A stretch of 63,475 bases of DNA from JBBSZK01 sp964428325 (GCA_964428325.1 CAYRXU010000003.1:1-63475), one strand, 5' to 3'. Shown: positions 24,913 to 34,455, counted from the first letter of the stretch. The notes: generated from the sequence alone by a model not told the origin. Made by a program: numbers and translations.

Positions 24913-26491
24913 AGTTAATTCTGTGGCATCTACGTATGATGTTGTAATTGTTGGAAGTGGAGCTTCAGGAGTGCATGCTGCACTGCCTTTGGTTGAAGCT
25001 GGATTGAAAGTATTGATGATAGATGGAGGTAACGAGCCAGATGGAACTATTCATTATGATAAAGACTTTGAATCCTTGCGTAAGCATGACGCGAATCAGA
25101 ATAGGATATTCTTAGGAAGAAAATTACAAGGGATGTTTATCCCTGGTGAGAAGACGCATAGTTCCATGATGGCTTCAGGGTCAAGAGAGCATGTTTCACG
25201 TCATGTTGAGAAACACCTGCCTCTTGATGCACAGGGATTGTCTGTTGTTCAGACTCTTGCCCGTGGAGGGCTTACTGAGAGTTGGGGAGGAGCGTGTGAT
25301 TTCTTTGATGCTGGTGAGTTGGAAAAGATAGGGTTGCCATCCAACTTGAGCACTTATTATCAACAAATTATTGATTTGATAGGTGTGTCTGGCATGCGTC
25401 GAGGATATAATCTCCAACCTTCTGCGCGGTCAGACCATCTCGCACGCTATATCTTAAAAAAATATCAAAACAGGAGAGAAGAAGGAAGATTTAGTGTAGA
25501 GAGTCCGATTCTCGCCTTGCTGACCAAGGACAAGGGCTCACGAAAGTCCACAAATTACAATGATATGGATTATTGGTCAGACCCTCTTGGCTCTGTTTAT
25601 CGTGCTAAGTTTACACTTGAAGATCTCAAGAAGCACCCAAATTTCATTTACTTCCCTTATGTTGTTTTCCAAAAATTTGAAGAGAAAGGGAAGAAAGTCT
25701 TTGTGGATGTTGATAGCATCGCGCAAGGAGGTACTATCCGCCTACAAGCGAGAAAACTTGTTATAGCTGCTGGAGCAGTTAACACATTGCGATCTGTGCT
25801 TAGAAGCAAATCCATGTATGAAAAGCCTGTGCCTCTTTTGGTGAAGCATCATGTACTTATCCCTTGCTTAATTCCTGGATTGCTTGGGAGTGAAGATGAC
25901 AAGATGAAGCACAGTTTGTGTCAGCTGTTTATACGGGACAAGCTCAAACAGGAAGGCATGGAGAGTACTTTCGTGCAGATTTACAGCTATAAGTCTTTGT
26001 TGTTGCACAAGTTGCTTGGATTTTCACCCTTGCCAATGAGCGAATCAATAAAGATGCTTTCTATTGTTGCTCCTGCAACGATTATTGCCGATGTGAGATT
26101 CCCAACGCTTGCCTCGCATGCGTGTTTGGCAACGCTCAAGAAAAAAGGCAAGAAAGATTACCTACAGATAAGGGGCAGAGATATTCGTGTCTTGAATGAA
26201 GAACACAAAAAACAAGTTAAGAGTGTTAAGAAGTTTCTTCGTTCTCTTGGAATGGTGCCATTGAAGGTAGCAAGCAACCCTCTGGGCTCTGCAGCACATT
26301 ATGCCGGAGGCATTTCAGGTCTTGAAGGAGAGGAGTTGAGTGTGAATGAGAGGTATGTGCTTGAAGGAACTGATAACGTCTATATCGCCGATTCTAGTGT
26401 TTGGAAAGCTATGCCTGCTAAGCCTCCTGCGATTACCATCATGGCACATGCACGGCTCATTGGAAGCCGTATTGCCCGAGAGCTGCGATAG
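24902..26491 (+). CDS. GMC-like FAD-dependent oxidoreductase
   Basis: 529 residues. N-terminal FAD site VVIVGSGASGVHAALPLVEA (residues 14-33) and a second adenine-binding strand in VIAAGAVNTLRSVL near residue 296. The C-terminal block has LGSAAHYAGG, VYIADSSVWKAMPAKPPAIT and IMAHARLIG, the GMC family end with the catalytic histidine region. It probably oxidises an alcohol or sugar. Coupled by overlap to the SDR gene, so both may act on one sugar or lipid substrate. Confidence 0.85.
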   Translation: MSTKVNSVASTYDVVIVGSGASGVHAALPLVEAGLKVLMIDGGNEPDGTIHYDKDFESLRKHDANQNRIFLGRKLQGMFIPGEKTHSSMMASGSREHVSRHVEKHLPLDAQGLSVVQTLARGGLTESWGGACDFFDAGELEKIGLPSNLSTYYQQIIDLIGVSGMRRGYNLQPSARSDHLARYILKKYQNRREEGRFSVESPILALLTKDKGSRKSTNYNDMDYWSDPLGSVYRAKFTLEDLKKHPNFIYFPYVVFQKFEEKGKKVFVDVDSIAQGGTIRLQARKLVIAAGAVNTLRSVLRSKSMYEKPVPLLVKHHVLIPCLIPGLLGSEDDKMKHSLCQLFIRDKLKQEGMESTFVQIYSYKSLLLHKLLGFSPLPMSESIKMLSIVAPATIIADVRFPTLASHACLATLKKKGKKDYLQIRGRDIRVLNEEHKKQVKSVKKFLRSLGMVPLKVASNPLGSAAHYAGGISGLEGEELSVNERYVLEGTDNVYIADSSVWKAMPAKPPAITIMAHARLIGSRIARELR

Positions 26492-26498
26492 CTAAAAA

Positions 26499-26506
26499 CT
26501 TATAAG
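26499..26506 (+). promoter_or_regulatory. TATA box of the 26528 gene
   Basis: CTTATAAG followed by exactly 21 nt before a GTG codon at 26528, which fixes the start of the next gene. Confidence 0.65.
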
Positions 26507-26527
26507 GGCTTATTGGCAGAGATTTTT

Positions 26528-27205
26528 GTGAAACTCATATCGTTCGTTATGCCTGCCTTAAATGAGGAAGATGGTATTGAAAGTACCATCCGCTCTATTC
26601 CAAAGAATGAGTTAAAGAAATTAGGCTATGATGTTGAAGTTGTAGTTGTTGATGGTGGGAGCACAGATCGCACTGTTGCTCTAGCGAGAAAGGCAGGCGC
26701 ACGAGTTATTATTGCAGGAAGGGGATATGGGTTGCAATACAAGATAGGGCTTGCAGAAGCGCGCGGAGACATTATTGTTACAGGGGATTCTGATGGGACT
26801 TATCCATTTGAAGACTCGCCAAAGTACATTAGAATGCTTGAAGAGCGCAGTCTAGATTTCATAACCGTCAACCGTTTTGCCTATATGGATAAAGATGCTA
26901 TGTATTTCTCGAATAAGATCGGTAACTTTGGGTTGACTTTGTTTACTAACATACTCTTTGGATTCAAGATAAAAGACTCACAGAGCGGCATGTGGATTAT
27001 TCGTAGTTCGATACTCCCGCGACTGAACGTACAGTCGGATGGAATGCCGTTCAGCCAAGAGATTAAGATTGAGGCATTTCGAAAGGCACGTAGTATTGAA
27101 GTGGGTGGAAGGTACATGAAACGTCTTGGACATACTAAGCTGTCAAAACTTAAAGATGGATTTGGAAATCTTTATTTTCTATTTTCTAAGAGATTTTCTG
27201 GTTAA
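26528..27205 (+). CDS. GT2 glycosyltransferase (DPM1/GlcNAc-type family)
   Basis: 225 residues from a GTG at 26528; an in-frame TTG at 26513 lies inside the promoter spacer and is rejected. N-terminal SFVMPALNEEDGIE, nucleotide-binding VVVVDGGSTDRTV and the metal-binding GDSDGTYPFED (about residues 86-96) are GT2 features close to dolichyl-phosphate hexosyltransferases. No membrane helix. Predicted to move a sugar from a nucleotide to polyprenyl phosphate or a glycan lipid. It shares its TTAA stop with the convergent next gene. Confidence 0.88.
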   Translation: MKLISFVMPALNEEDGIESTIRSIPKNELKKLGYDVEVVVVDGGSTDRTVALARKAGARVIIAGRGYGLQYKIGLAEARGDIIVTGDSDGTYPFEDSPKYIRMLEERSLDFITVNRFAYMDKDAMYFSNKIGNFGLTLFTNILFGFKIKDSQSGMWIIRSSILPRLNVQSDGMPFSQEIKIEAFRKARSIEVGGRYMKRLGHTKLSKLKDGFGNLYFLFSKRFSG

Positions 27206-29103
27206 TTGTGTCTTCTAAGGGCTTGGAAACCAACCCACATCAGTGAAATGAACGCGCATATTACTGAAATCCAAACCATGAAGTGCGCTAGACGGTCAAG
27301 TATCCACGATGCTGCTCCGTCTGCCGTGTAAGCGTCGAACTCTTGTTGTGGGACAGGATAGCCTATGTTGTAGAGGAACCAATTCTTAGGTTGGTTTGCG
27401 AAGATCAATACTGCATCTTTCATCGGTATGCGGGCGCGATAGACCTTGACGAAAGTCATCTTCTTTTCGGAAGAGATGAAAGGATAGTAGCTCTGTCCAG
27501 GAGTTGGAGCTGAAATAGTGTCTACTAGAGAACCTTGTGTTGCAAATGCTTCGGTAAGATATTCCATGCTGGCATTGAAGTCTGGCTGACTTGAGATTGA
27601 CCCCCATCCACAATCTTCGGGCACGCATTCCACATAATAGATATCTCTTGTGTTAGTCGCTCCAGGTAACTGATCTTGTTGTGACATGATTTCTGCAAAC
27701 TGTGACGCTTCTATGAAAGATCTTCCTTGTAATGACCAGTAGATTTGCCCGCGATAGAATCTACTGTCCATGACGACCAGAGTATTTTCTGGAATAGAGG
27801 ACTCTTTGAATTCAATGAGTTGCTGGATGTAGCTTGTACCGTAAACGTGGGAGGCTACTCCTCGTGTAGGCGCACCAAGAAAGATGAGAACGAATAGTAT
27901 GCTGGCGATGATGAGCGCAGGATAGGCAAACTTTGGTGCGTATTTGGTCAGTGCATCTCCGATCATAACAAATGCGTAAGCAGCTAGCGGCGTTATGAGA
28001 AGCTCTAAGAAGATATAGTGCTTAGGCAAGAGAATAAGTGATGCGAGGAATAAAAGGATGAATAGTGTGGCCGATAGATAGAACACTACGTAATCGAGCA
28101 GCCCTTTATCCTGACGCTTGAAGAATAGTGTGAGCAAGCCAATAACACCAAGTATGCAGATGAGCGGACTTGTCCACCAAAGATATCGAACTGCTACAAA
28201 AAGAAGAGGTAGGCCTGTGGAGTCATGCGGATTTTCTCCGCCGAGGATGAGAGCTTTCCAGACGTTTCCCCTATTGTCTTCTCTAAAGATAGGGTCAAAG
28301 CTGTAATATTGTGCGCTTATGTCTTCTCCAATACCAAACTGTCTTGTAAATTGAAGGTCCATGAAACCTTTTGAGAGATAGAGCAGGATGTTGTGAGCTA
28401 GCGAAGGTATTGTGAAAAGGAAAGCTATGGCGAGAACGATTAAGACTGATTTCACAAGTTTTGAGCTGAAGAATGCGCCCGTTGTTCGCTTGTGTGTATA
28501 GATAGCATAAACAAGCATTGAAGGGATGAACATGAGCGCGTAAACTTTTGTGTAGATAGCTAGACCTAGAGCAACGCCCGCGAGAAGGAGTGTTAGTTTC
28601 TTGCCTGACTTGAGGCCGCGCACCAAGAAGAGAAATGCGAGAAGTGAGAAAAACATGACCATAACGTCCATCTCCGCCATCATGCTCTTAATAGCGAAGG
28701 GGGCGATGGCTGTGAGGAGAGCTGCCGCGAGAGCAACGCGCTTTGTGAAGAATTCACGTGTAAGCAAGTACATCAAAGGAATAGTCATTGTACCGAATAA
28801 TACTGCAGCTAGACGAGAGGCAACTTGGTCTGTACCGAATAGTTTGAACATGACATCCGTAAAGGCGAACCAGAGGCCAGCAGACTGGTCGTAAGCTATA
28901 AGTCGACCGGCTGAAAGGAAGTTGATTGCATGTGTGACGAAATGCATGTCATCTGCTAACACTGAAAGATTCATTGCTGCTATGAGCCTTATCAAAAGGC
29001 CGCCGATGATGAGGAGGAAAAGCCAAAGGCGAGTTTTATCTTTATCAAAAAATATGCCCAGAATTGAATCAATAGCCCTGTCGGAGAGCTTGTAAAAATC
29101 CAT
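27202..29103 (-). CDS. GT39-type membrane glycosyltransferase (PMT_2/ArnT-like)
   Basis: 633 residues with about 11-13 membrane helices. The first outer loop has the acidic pair of the GT39/GT83 families in SVLADDMHFVTHAINFL (about residues 47-63). The LYLLTREFF/ALAAALLTAIAPF-type helix region and a C-terminal extracytoplasmic domain (residues about 420-600) follow. Such enzymes use polyprenyl-phosphate sugars on the outer face. Residues around 500-505 (VECVPEDCGW) offer two cysteines. It shares a TTAA stop with the upstream-facing gene and has its own promoter, divergent from the 29175 gene. Confidence 0.87.
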   Translation of the reverse strand: MDFYKLSDRAIDSILGIFFDKDKTRLWLFLLIIGGLLIRLIAAMNLSVLADDMHFVTHAINFLSAGRLIAYDQSAGLWFAFTDVMFKLFGTDQVASRLAAVLFGTMTIPLMYLLTREFFTKRVALAAALLTAIAPFAIKSMMAEMDVMVMFFSLLAFLFLVRGLKSGKKLTLLLAGVALGLAIYTKVYALMFIPSMLVYAIYTHKRTTGAFFSSKLVKSVLIVLAIAFLFTIPSLAHNILLYLSKGFMDLQFTRQFGIGEDISAQYYSFDPIFREDNRGNVWKALILGGENPHDSTGLPLLFVAVRYLWWTSPLICILGVIGLLTLFFKRQDKGLLDYVVFYLSATLFILLFLASLILLPKHYIFLELLITPLAAYAFVMIGDALTKYAPKFAYPALIIASILFVLIFLGAPTRGVASHVYGTSYIQQLIEFKESSIPENTLVVMDSRFYRGQIYWSLQGRSFIEASQFAEIMSQQDQLPGATNTRDIYYVECVPEDCGWGSISSQPDFNASMEYLTEAFATQGSLVDTISAPTPGQSYYPFISSEKKMTFVKVYRARIPMKDAVLIFANQPKNWFLYNIGYPVPQQEFDAYTADGAASWILDRLAHFMVWISVICAFISLMWVGFQALRRHN

Positions 29104-29145
29104 ATGACTTTATCGCCAGCGACTATAAATAGCTTTTGAGATAGC

Positions 29146-29153
29146 TTTAAAAT
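29146..29153 (+). promoter_or_regulatory. TATA box of the 29175 operon
   Basis: TTTAAAAT followed by 21 nt before the ATG at 29175. A separate TATA-like element (about 29124-29132, minus strand) serves the divergent GT39 gene. Confidence 0.65.
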
Positions 29154-29174
29154 GCTTATCAGCGAGCGTATAGT

Positions 29175-29969
29175 ATGCTAAAGACAGCCATTGTTGTGCC
29201 GGCGCATAACGAAGAAAAACGCATAGGAAAGACTTTGGAAGCGTATTCTGCTTACTTTGAGCGCTGTCGAAAAGAGAAGCTTCTGGATTATGAGATTATT
29301 GTGGTCATTAATAACACTACGGATAGAACAGAAGAGATAGTTAAGGGGTTTGGAAAGAGCAATCCTAGAATTAGTTACATTGATTTTCCTGCTAAAGGAA
29401 AGGGTCTTGCAGTTATGGGCGGCTTTAGACACGCCCTTGGAAGGAAGAACGATCTTATCGGTTTCGTGGATGCTGACATGGCAACCCCTCCAGAGGCTTT
29501 CTATGCCCTTATTGAGCATGCTGAAAAGCACGATGGAGTGATTGCAGGGCGATGGAGAAAGGATAGTGTTATACCAGTGAAGCAAACTGTGCTTGGAAGA
29601 ATAAAGAGCAGCATTTTCAACATGGTAGTGCGTGCTTTGTTTCTTTTTCCTTACAGGGACACGCAATGTGGAGCCAAACTTTTTACTGCTGAGGCTGCGC
29701 GTGTACTTGTTGATAATGTGGGTATGACAAAATGGGCTTTTGATATTGAAGTTTTGTATGTACTCAAACGAGAGGGTTTCCGTGTGCGTGAGATTGCGAC
29801 CATCTGGGAAGAGAAGAAGAATACCAAGATTGAGCTTGTTCGTGATTCGATTGAGATGTTTCTCGCTGTTGTGCGCTTGCGACTACAGCACTCTCCCTGG
29901 AGCTTCTTTGTTCGCGCTTACGATGCACTTCCGACAGGATTAAAAATTCACCACAAGATATGGACATGA
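29175..29969 (+). CDS. GT2 dolichyl-phosphate glucosyltransferase-like protein (ALG5/DPM1 type)
   Basis: 264 residues. AIVVPAHNEEKRIGKTLEAY at the N-terminus, the insertion YFERCRKEKLLDYEIIVVIN, metal site GFVDADMATPPEAF (residues about 95-108) and the C-terminal RDTQCGAKLFT and WAFDIEVLYVLKREG are close to ALG5. Such enzymes make Glc-P-dolichol or a related donor used by GT39-type transferases. First in an operon with the Alg14- and Alg13-like genes. Confidence 0.88.
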   Translation: MLKTAIVVPAHNEEKRIGKTLEAYSAYFERCRKEKLLDYEIIVVINNTTDRTEEIVKGFGKSNPRISYIDFPAKGKGLAVMGGFRHALGRKNDLIGFVDADMATPPEAFYALIEHAEKHDGVIAGRWRKDSVIPVKQTVLGRIKSSIFNMVVRALFLFPYRDTQCGAKLFTAEAARVLVDNVGMTKWAFDIEVLYVLKREGFRVREIATIWEEKKNTKIELVRDSIEMFLAVVRLRLQHSPWSFFVRAYDALPTGLKIHHKIWT

Positions 29970-30445
29970 TGAACATCGCTTTTGTTTCTTCTAAGGGAGG
30001 ACACCTTGGACAGATTAAGATAATCTTTACTCCGGAAGTTATTGGAGACAGGAAGGCAATTCTTATCACTGAGGAGAGTGGAAAGGCTGGAGTTGTCAAA
30101 GAGAAGAACTTTCACGGCAAGTTCAGGACCTATTTGTTCGATAAAGATGTTCTGGGGGTTAATCCTTTTCGTTATCTCGGAACAATGTTCAGGCTTATGA
30201 AGATATACCGCAAAGAGAAGATAGACCTTGTTGTAACGAATGGTGCGCAGATATCTATTCCGGCAGTTATTGCTGCACGTCTCATGGGCATACGTACACT
30301 TTTCATTGATACGGTTGTGCGAGTTAAGAGCGCTAATTGGTCTGCGCGTGCCTCGTATTTCTTTTCAGATATATTTCTGGTACAACATGCGAATATGTGT
30401 AAGCCCTACGGCAAACGAGCAATATTCAGAGGGAGCATCCTATGA
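29960..30445 (+). CDS. Alg14-like glycosyltransferase subunit
   Basis: 161 residues (or 158 from the in-frame ATG at 29969). The N-terminal MNIAFVSSKGGHLGQIKII corresponds to the SxGGH loop of Alg14/PssD; VVTNGAQISIPAVIAARLMG and the IDTVVRVKSANWSARASYFF acceptor-side region follow, as in Alg14. Alg14 anchors the Alg13 catalytic subunit, and together they add the second GlcNAc to GlcNAc-PP-dolichol. It lies head-to-tail (4-nt overlap) with an Alg13-like gene. Confidence 0.88.
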   Translation: MDMMNIAFVSSKGGHLGQIKIIFTPEVIGDRKAILITEESGKAGVVKEKNFHGKFRTYLFDKDVLGVNPFRYLGTMFRLMKIYRKEKIDLVVTNGAQISIPAVIAARLMGIRTLFIDTVVRVKSANWSARASYFFSDIFLVQHANMCKPYGKRAIFRGSIL

Positions 30446-31575
30446 TTTTCGTCACTGTAGGTACACATCCTGAGGGATTTGACCGTCTTGTAAAACAGAT
30501 AGACGAGATTGCCCCTAAGCTTGGTGAGAAAGTTATTATCCAACGTGGATCGAGCACCTATGTTCCTCGCAATGTGGAATCTTTTACATTTAAGGATGAT
30601 ATTGAGCCGTATTTTGCTAAGGCTCGTCTTGTGATAAGTCACTCGGCCACTTCCTTGCTCGAATTTGTCTTGAAACATAATAGACCCGTCATTACAGTGC
30701 CACGACAGAAGAAGTTTCACGAACACATTAATGATCATCAAGTCGAGTTTGCTGAATTTCTTGAAAAGTCAACAGGCGTACGCGCGATATTGAATATACG
30801 AGAGCTTACGCCTGAATTTGTCAAGAAATACAATCGTGTTGCACGCATCGACCCAAGCAAACTCAAGAATTTACAAAGTTTCTTTATTGATACTTTTGCA
30901 AAGATTGAGAGCGAGGTAGGACATGGATGGCCGTTTGCCCGTAACAGAATTGGTTATGTGCTCAATCTGGCTTCTCCCAAGAAAGAAGATAAAGTTCTGA
31001 ATATAGGCGTCTCTAATATCCCTGAGATGGAGAAGATACTCGAACGAGAAGTTAAGGAGTGCTGGACACTTGATAATGATGAGGAGAAGGTGGCCAAGGC
31101 TCGTCCTCTTTTGAAGAAGACGAAGTTTCTCGTGCAAGATATCATGCGGCCTGCGTCAAACAAGAAGAACTATTTTGATACAGTGATTATGCTTGAGGTC
31201 CTTGAGCACTTGAAACATGATGGTGCAGCGCTTGAGAAAATTCATGCTATGTTGAAGCGCGGCGGAAAGCTTGTGTTATCTGTGCCAAATATGCATCCGT
31301 TGCACATCATCAATCCTGTCAAGTATACGCAGCATGAAAGACACTACTCAAATGAAAGGCTTGTGAAACTGCTTGAAAGCAAGGGCTTTGTTGTTGAGCA
31401 TCTCAATGTCGTCGAAGATTGGCGCTTGCTTGGGAACTTGTTTGTGCATCTTTTTGCTAAATATGTTATGGGCAAGAACATACAGTTTAACACGTTTGAC
31501 AAGCATGGAAATAAGACGTATGGTCAAATGAACCGACATGGGCTGGATATAATTGTTCGAGCTGTCAAAGCTTAA
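30442..31575 (+). CDS. Alg13-like glycosyltransferase fused to a class I SAM methyltransferase
   Basis: 377 residues, two domains. Residues 1-155 are Alg13/GT28-C-like: IFVTVGTHPEGFDRLVKQID, then ARLVISHSATSLLEFVLKHN and RPVITVPRQKKFHEHINDHQ, the UDP-GlcNAc-binding end. Residues about 165-377 form a methyltransferase: KVLNIGVSNIPEMEKILERE in the motif I position (a weak match, GVSN where GxGxG is usual), TVIMLEVLEHLKHDGAALEK, and LKRGGKLVLSVPNMHPLHII. The arrangement predicts sugar addition and O-methylation of the nascent lipid-linked glycan by one polypeptide. It ends in a TTAA stop shared with the convergent gene. Confidence 0.87.
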   Translation: MIFVTVGTHPEGFDRLVKQIDEIAPKLGEKVIIQRGSSTYVPRNVESFTFKDDIEPYFAKARLVISHSATSLLEFVLKHNRPVITVPRQKKFHEHINDHQVEFAEFLEKSTGVRAILNIRELTPEFVKKYNRVARIDPSKLKNLQSFFIDTFAKIESEVGHGWPFARNRIGYVLNLASPKKEDKVLNIGVSNIPEMEKILEREVKECWTLDNDEEKVAKARPLLKKTKFLVQDIMRPASNKKNYFDTVIMLEVLEHLKHDGAALEKIHAMLKRGGKLVLSVPNMHPLHIINPVKYTQHERHYSNERLVKLLESKGFVVEHLNVVEDWRLLGNLFVHLFAKYVMGKNIQFNTFDKHGNKTYGQMNRHGLDIIVRAVKA

Positions 31576-32579
31576 CGTTTCATATACGATAACATATTTT
31601 CTAAACGAGCAAGAGTTATGATGCCGTATTCGAGCGTCATAAAGAATGTGTAAAATGGATGGAGAAGCCAGAAAAGCTCTCCGTGTTTGAAGAACTGTCT
31701 AAGTGCGGTAATTCCTGGGCCGACTATGCTTAGGTTGTAGGCTACCTGAAGAAAGAATCTGATGTTTTCTGAGAATCCTTGTCCGGCCCACTTGAAACTC
31801 TTTGTAGAGTATTCGTGATCGATAAAACGATAGAAATAGATCGCCTTTTTCTTGAGGAAGCTCAACATGTCGTTTGATGTTTTATGGTATACATGGACTC
31901 CAAATGGTACAGCGACGCGCATACGGTGGTCTGCCATTCGAGCAAAGACATCTACGTCTCGCGTATAATGGCCTGTTATTTCAAAGACCTCTTTTCTGAA
32001 GATACATCCATTGGCTCCGCCAAAAAGGATGTGTTTTGGGGAGAGTTCGTGAACTGCATAAGCGTTCTTGATTGTCTTGAATTTGTGGGGATGGAGGACT
32101 ACTTGAGCTACAAGCGAATGCGGAACAGCAAAGGGGTCTTCTATGCCGATTGCGTTGACGTATTTGAGGAAATTAGTGTCTCCTTTCTGATAATCAAGGA
32201 ATGACTGTGTAGCCATCATCGTATTATCTTCTTCAAATGGCCGTAGCATGGTGGTTAGCCAATGTTTTTCCAGAAGAATGTTATCGTGATCGAGAAATAC
32301 AAGAAAATCTCCACGAGCAGCCATGACTCCCATGTCCTTGCTCATGCCTCTTCCCTCTGAGAGTTTATGCTGGTTGTGAAGTATGCGCAGATTAGAGTAA
32401 CGCTGAGAGTAGTCTTTTAGAATAGAAAGTGTGGTGTCCTTTGATCCACCATCGATGACAATAACTTCGTACTGGTTTTTTGGGTAGTCTTGCATAAAAA
32501 TGGAATCAAGACATTCTACAAGCGTTCGGTCGGCGTTGTAGATGCCCAGAACATAGCTAACAGTCGGTTTGGAAGCCAT
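31572..32579 (-). CDS. GT2 glycosyltransferase
   Basis: 335 residues. VSYVLGIYNADRTLVECLDS, then VIVIDGGSKDTTLSIL, and the metal site FLVFLDHDNILLEKHWL (about residues 90-107, DHD) define a GT2 enzyme. GGANGCIFRKEVFE near residue 188 is the acceptor-side ED/loop region. A C-terminal hydrophobic stretch suggests membrane contact. It follows asnB with a 1-nt TAATG overlap, so it is in the same transcript. Confidence 0.9.
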   Translation of the reverse strand: MASKPTVSYVLGIYNADRTLVECLDSIFMQDYPKNQYEVIVIDGGSKDTTLSILKDYSQRYSNLRILHNQHKLSEGRGMSKDMGVMAARGDFLVFLDHDNILLEKHWLTTMLRPFEEDNTMMATQSFLDYQKGDTNFLKYVNAIGIEDPFAVPHSLVAQVVLHPHKFKTIKNAYAVHELSPKHILFGGANGCIFRKEVFEITGHYTRDVDVFARMADHRMRVAVPFGVHVYHKTSNDMLSFLKKKAIYFYRFIDHEYSTKSFKWAGQGFSENIRFFLQVAYNLSIVGPGITALRQFFKHGELFWLLHPFYTFFMTLEYGIITLARLENMLSYMKR

Positions 32580-34426
32580 TATACAGTCACCGACTTGAGT
32601 GGTTTCTCATCTATATAGAGCTTGAACCACAGCTCCAGATTTAGCAGAACCCAAAGACGATGGTCGTTCTTGAATGCCGATGGATTTGCAAGTAGATAAT
32701 CGATATATTCTGATCTGATGATATTTCTTTTTGCAAGATCCTGAATGTGAGGCCTTATGCGATCGATAAACGCGTGATGTGTAAACCAATTTGAGACTGG
32801 GAGAGTAAAGCCTTGTTTCTTTCGGGCCAGTATCTTCTTCGGGACCATGTCACTTACGGTTTTTCTGAAGAGAGAGCGATCTTTCTTGAATTTATTATCA
32901 AGTCCCATGAAATAAGTGATTAGATCAACGTCGAGGAAGGGTGCCCTGACTTCGAGGCCATAGGCCATGCTTGTTTTGTCTACTTTCATAAGTAAATCAT
33001 TGGGGAGCCATTCGTTAAAATAGTAATTGAGAGTATTGTTTTTCAAGTCGCTGCCTTGGGCAAGCATCGTTTCGACAGGCGTTGTGAGTGAGACATCAGC
33101 AAAATGAGATGAAAGAGCTTTGCGTTTCTCTGTGGCATTGAAAGGAAAATAAAATAGATTTGTGTAAGCCTTTGGAAGATCTTTTATGTCTCGGAGAACA
33201 TCTGCACCTAGGTGGAAGAGTTGTTTTCTTGGATAGCCAAAGTATTGCGCAGCAGTATCTGCTAAAGGTGCTAGTAGCTTCTCACGCACAGGTGCAGGAA
33301 TGCTCCTTAGTTTCTTGAGAGTGTCAATCGTGTTGAATGTGTGATATCCGCCGAAGACTTCGTCTCCACCTTCTCCAGAAAGTACGACTTTGACTTTTTT
33401 TGAGACATGTTCTGATAAAAGGAATGTGGGTAATGCTGCTGGGTCGGCCAGAGGCTCGTCAAGATGCCAGACAACGCGAGGTAGGTGTTTCACGATATCC
33501 TTGTCAAGAATGATTTCTGTATGGTCTGTTTTGAACTTCTCTGCGACATACTTTGCATAAGGGGCTTCATTGGAGTTGTCGTTAAATCCTATGGAAAATG
33601 TCTTGATAGGAACACCGAGTCTCGACATGTAAGCCACTATGGCAGTGGAGTCTAATCCTCCGGAGAGAAACACTCCGAGAGGTACATCGGCCATGAGTCT
33701 CTTCTTGACTGCTGCTTCAATCAATGCATCTACTTTTCTGGTATCTGGCTTGTTTGATGTGCTTGGCTCAGGAAGTTTCCAATATTGCTTTATTGCCAGA
33801 GATTTTTTCTGATAAATGAGATAGTGACCGGGAAGCAATTTCTTCACTTCAGAGAAAATAGTTCTATCTTCTGGAGAGAAACGAAGCGTAAGGTAATCTG
33901 AAAGTGTTTGCTTGTCTATATCACGTGGAAGAGAAGGATCTGCGAGGAGCGCCTTGATCTCTGAAGCAAATGCGATGCCTTTCTTTGAATGATGATAGTA
34001 AAGAGGTTTCTTGCCGATCCTATCACGAGCCACAATAAGAGCTTTTCTCTTTATATCCCAAAGAGCAAAAGTAAACATACCCTCAAGCTTGCCACAGATT
34101 GAAGGGCCATATTCCTCATACCCATGGATAATGACTTCAGTGTCTGAATTGCTTGCGAATGTGTGACCCTTGGATTCAAGAATTGCCTTCAGATGTTTGT
34201 AATTGTAAATTTCTCCATTGAAAACTATAGTTACACTCTTATCTTCATTGAACATTGGTTGGTGGCCGAGCTTAGAAAGGTCAATGATACTAAGACGGCG
34301 ATGTCCAAGTGAGACGCCGGTATCAGTGTAGTATCCCGCGTCATCGGGGCCACGGTGAGAGATACACGTGGTCATTTTACGCACAAGAGCCTTATCTTCC
34401 CAGCTAAAGCCAGTTATTCCACACAT
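32579..34426 (-). CDS. asnB: asparagine synthase-type glutamine amidotransferase
   Basis: 615 residues. The N-terminal class II amidotransferase begins MCGITGF with the catalytic Cys2, and has SHRGPDDAGYY and FNGEIYNY. The synthetase domain has the PP-loop LGVFLSGGLDSTAIVAYMSR (about residues 250-269) and VLSGEGGDEVFGGY. It can make asparagine, but within glycan loci such enzymes often amidate sugar carboxyl groups; the operon with GT2 genes favours that role. A TATA box (34448-34455, minus) lies 21 nt before the start. Confidence 0.93.
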   Translation of the reverse strand: MCGITGFSWEDKALVRKMTTCISHRGPDDAGYYTDTGVSLGHRRLSIIDLSKLGHQPMFNEDKSVTIVFNGEIYNYKHLKAILESKGHTFASNSDTEVIIHGYEEYGPSICGKLEGMFTFALWDIKRKALIVARDRIGKKPLYYHHSKKGIAFASEIKALLADPSLPRDIDKQTLSDYLTLRFSPEDRTIFSEVKKLLPGHYLIYQKKSLAIKQYWKLPEPSTSNKPDTRKVDALIEAAVKKRLMADVPLGVFLSGGLDSTAIVAYMSRLGVPIKTFSIGFNDNSNEAPYAKYVAEKFKTDHTEIILDKDIVKHLPRVVWHLDEPLADPAALPTFLLSEHVSKKVKVVLSGEGGDEVFGGYHTFNTIDTLKKLRSIPAPVREKLLAPLADTAAQYFGYPRKQLFHLGADVLRDIKDLPKAYTNLFYFPFNATEKRKALSSHFADVSLTTPVETMLAQGSDLKNNTLNYYFNEWLPNDLLMKVDKTSMAYGLEVRAPFLDVDLITYFMGLDNKFKKDRSLFRKTVSDMVPKKILARKKQGFTLPVSNWFTHHAFIDRIRPHIQDLAKRNIIRSEYIDYLLANPSAFKNDHRLWVLLNLELWFKLYIDEKPLKSVTV

Positions 34427-34447
34427 AGTTAGATGGACGTTTTATTG

Positions 34448-34455
34448 TTTAAAAA
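34448..34455 (-). promoter_or_regulatory. TATA box of asnB
   Basis: TTTTTAAA on the minus strand, 21 nt before the ATG at 34426. Confidence 0.65.
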
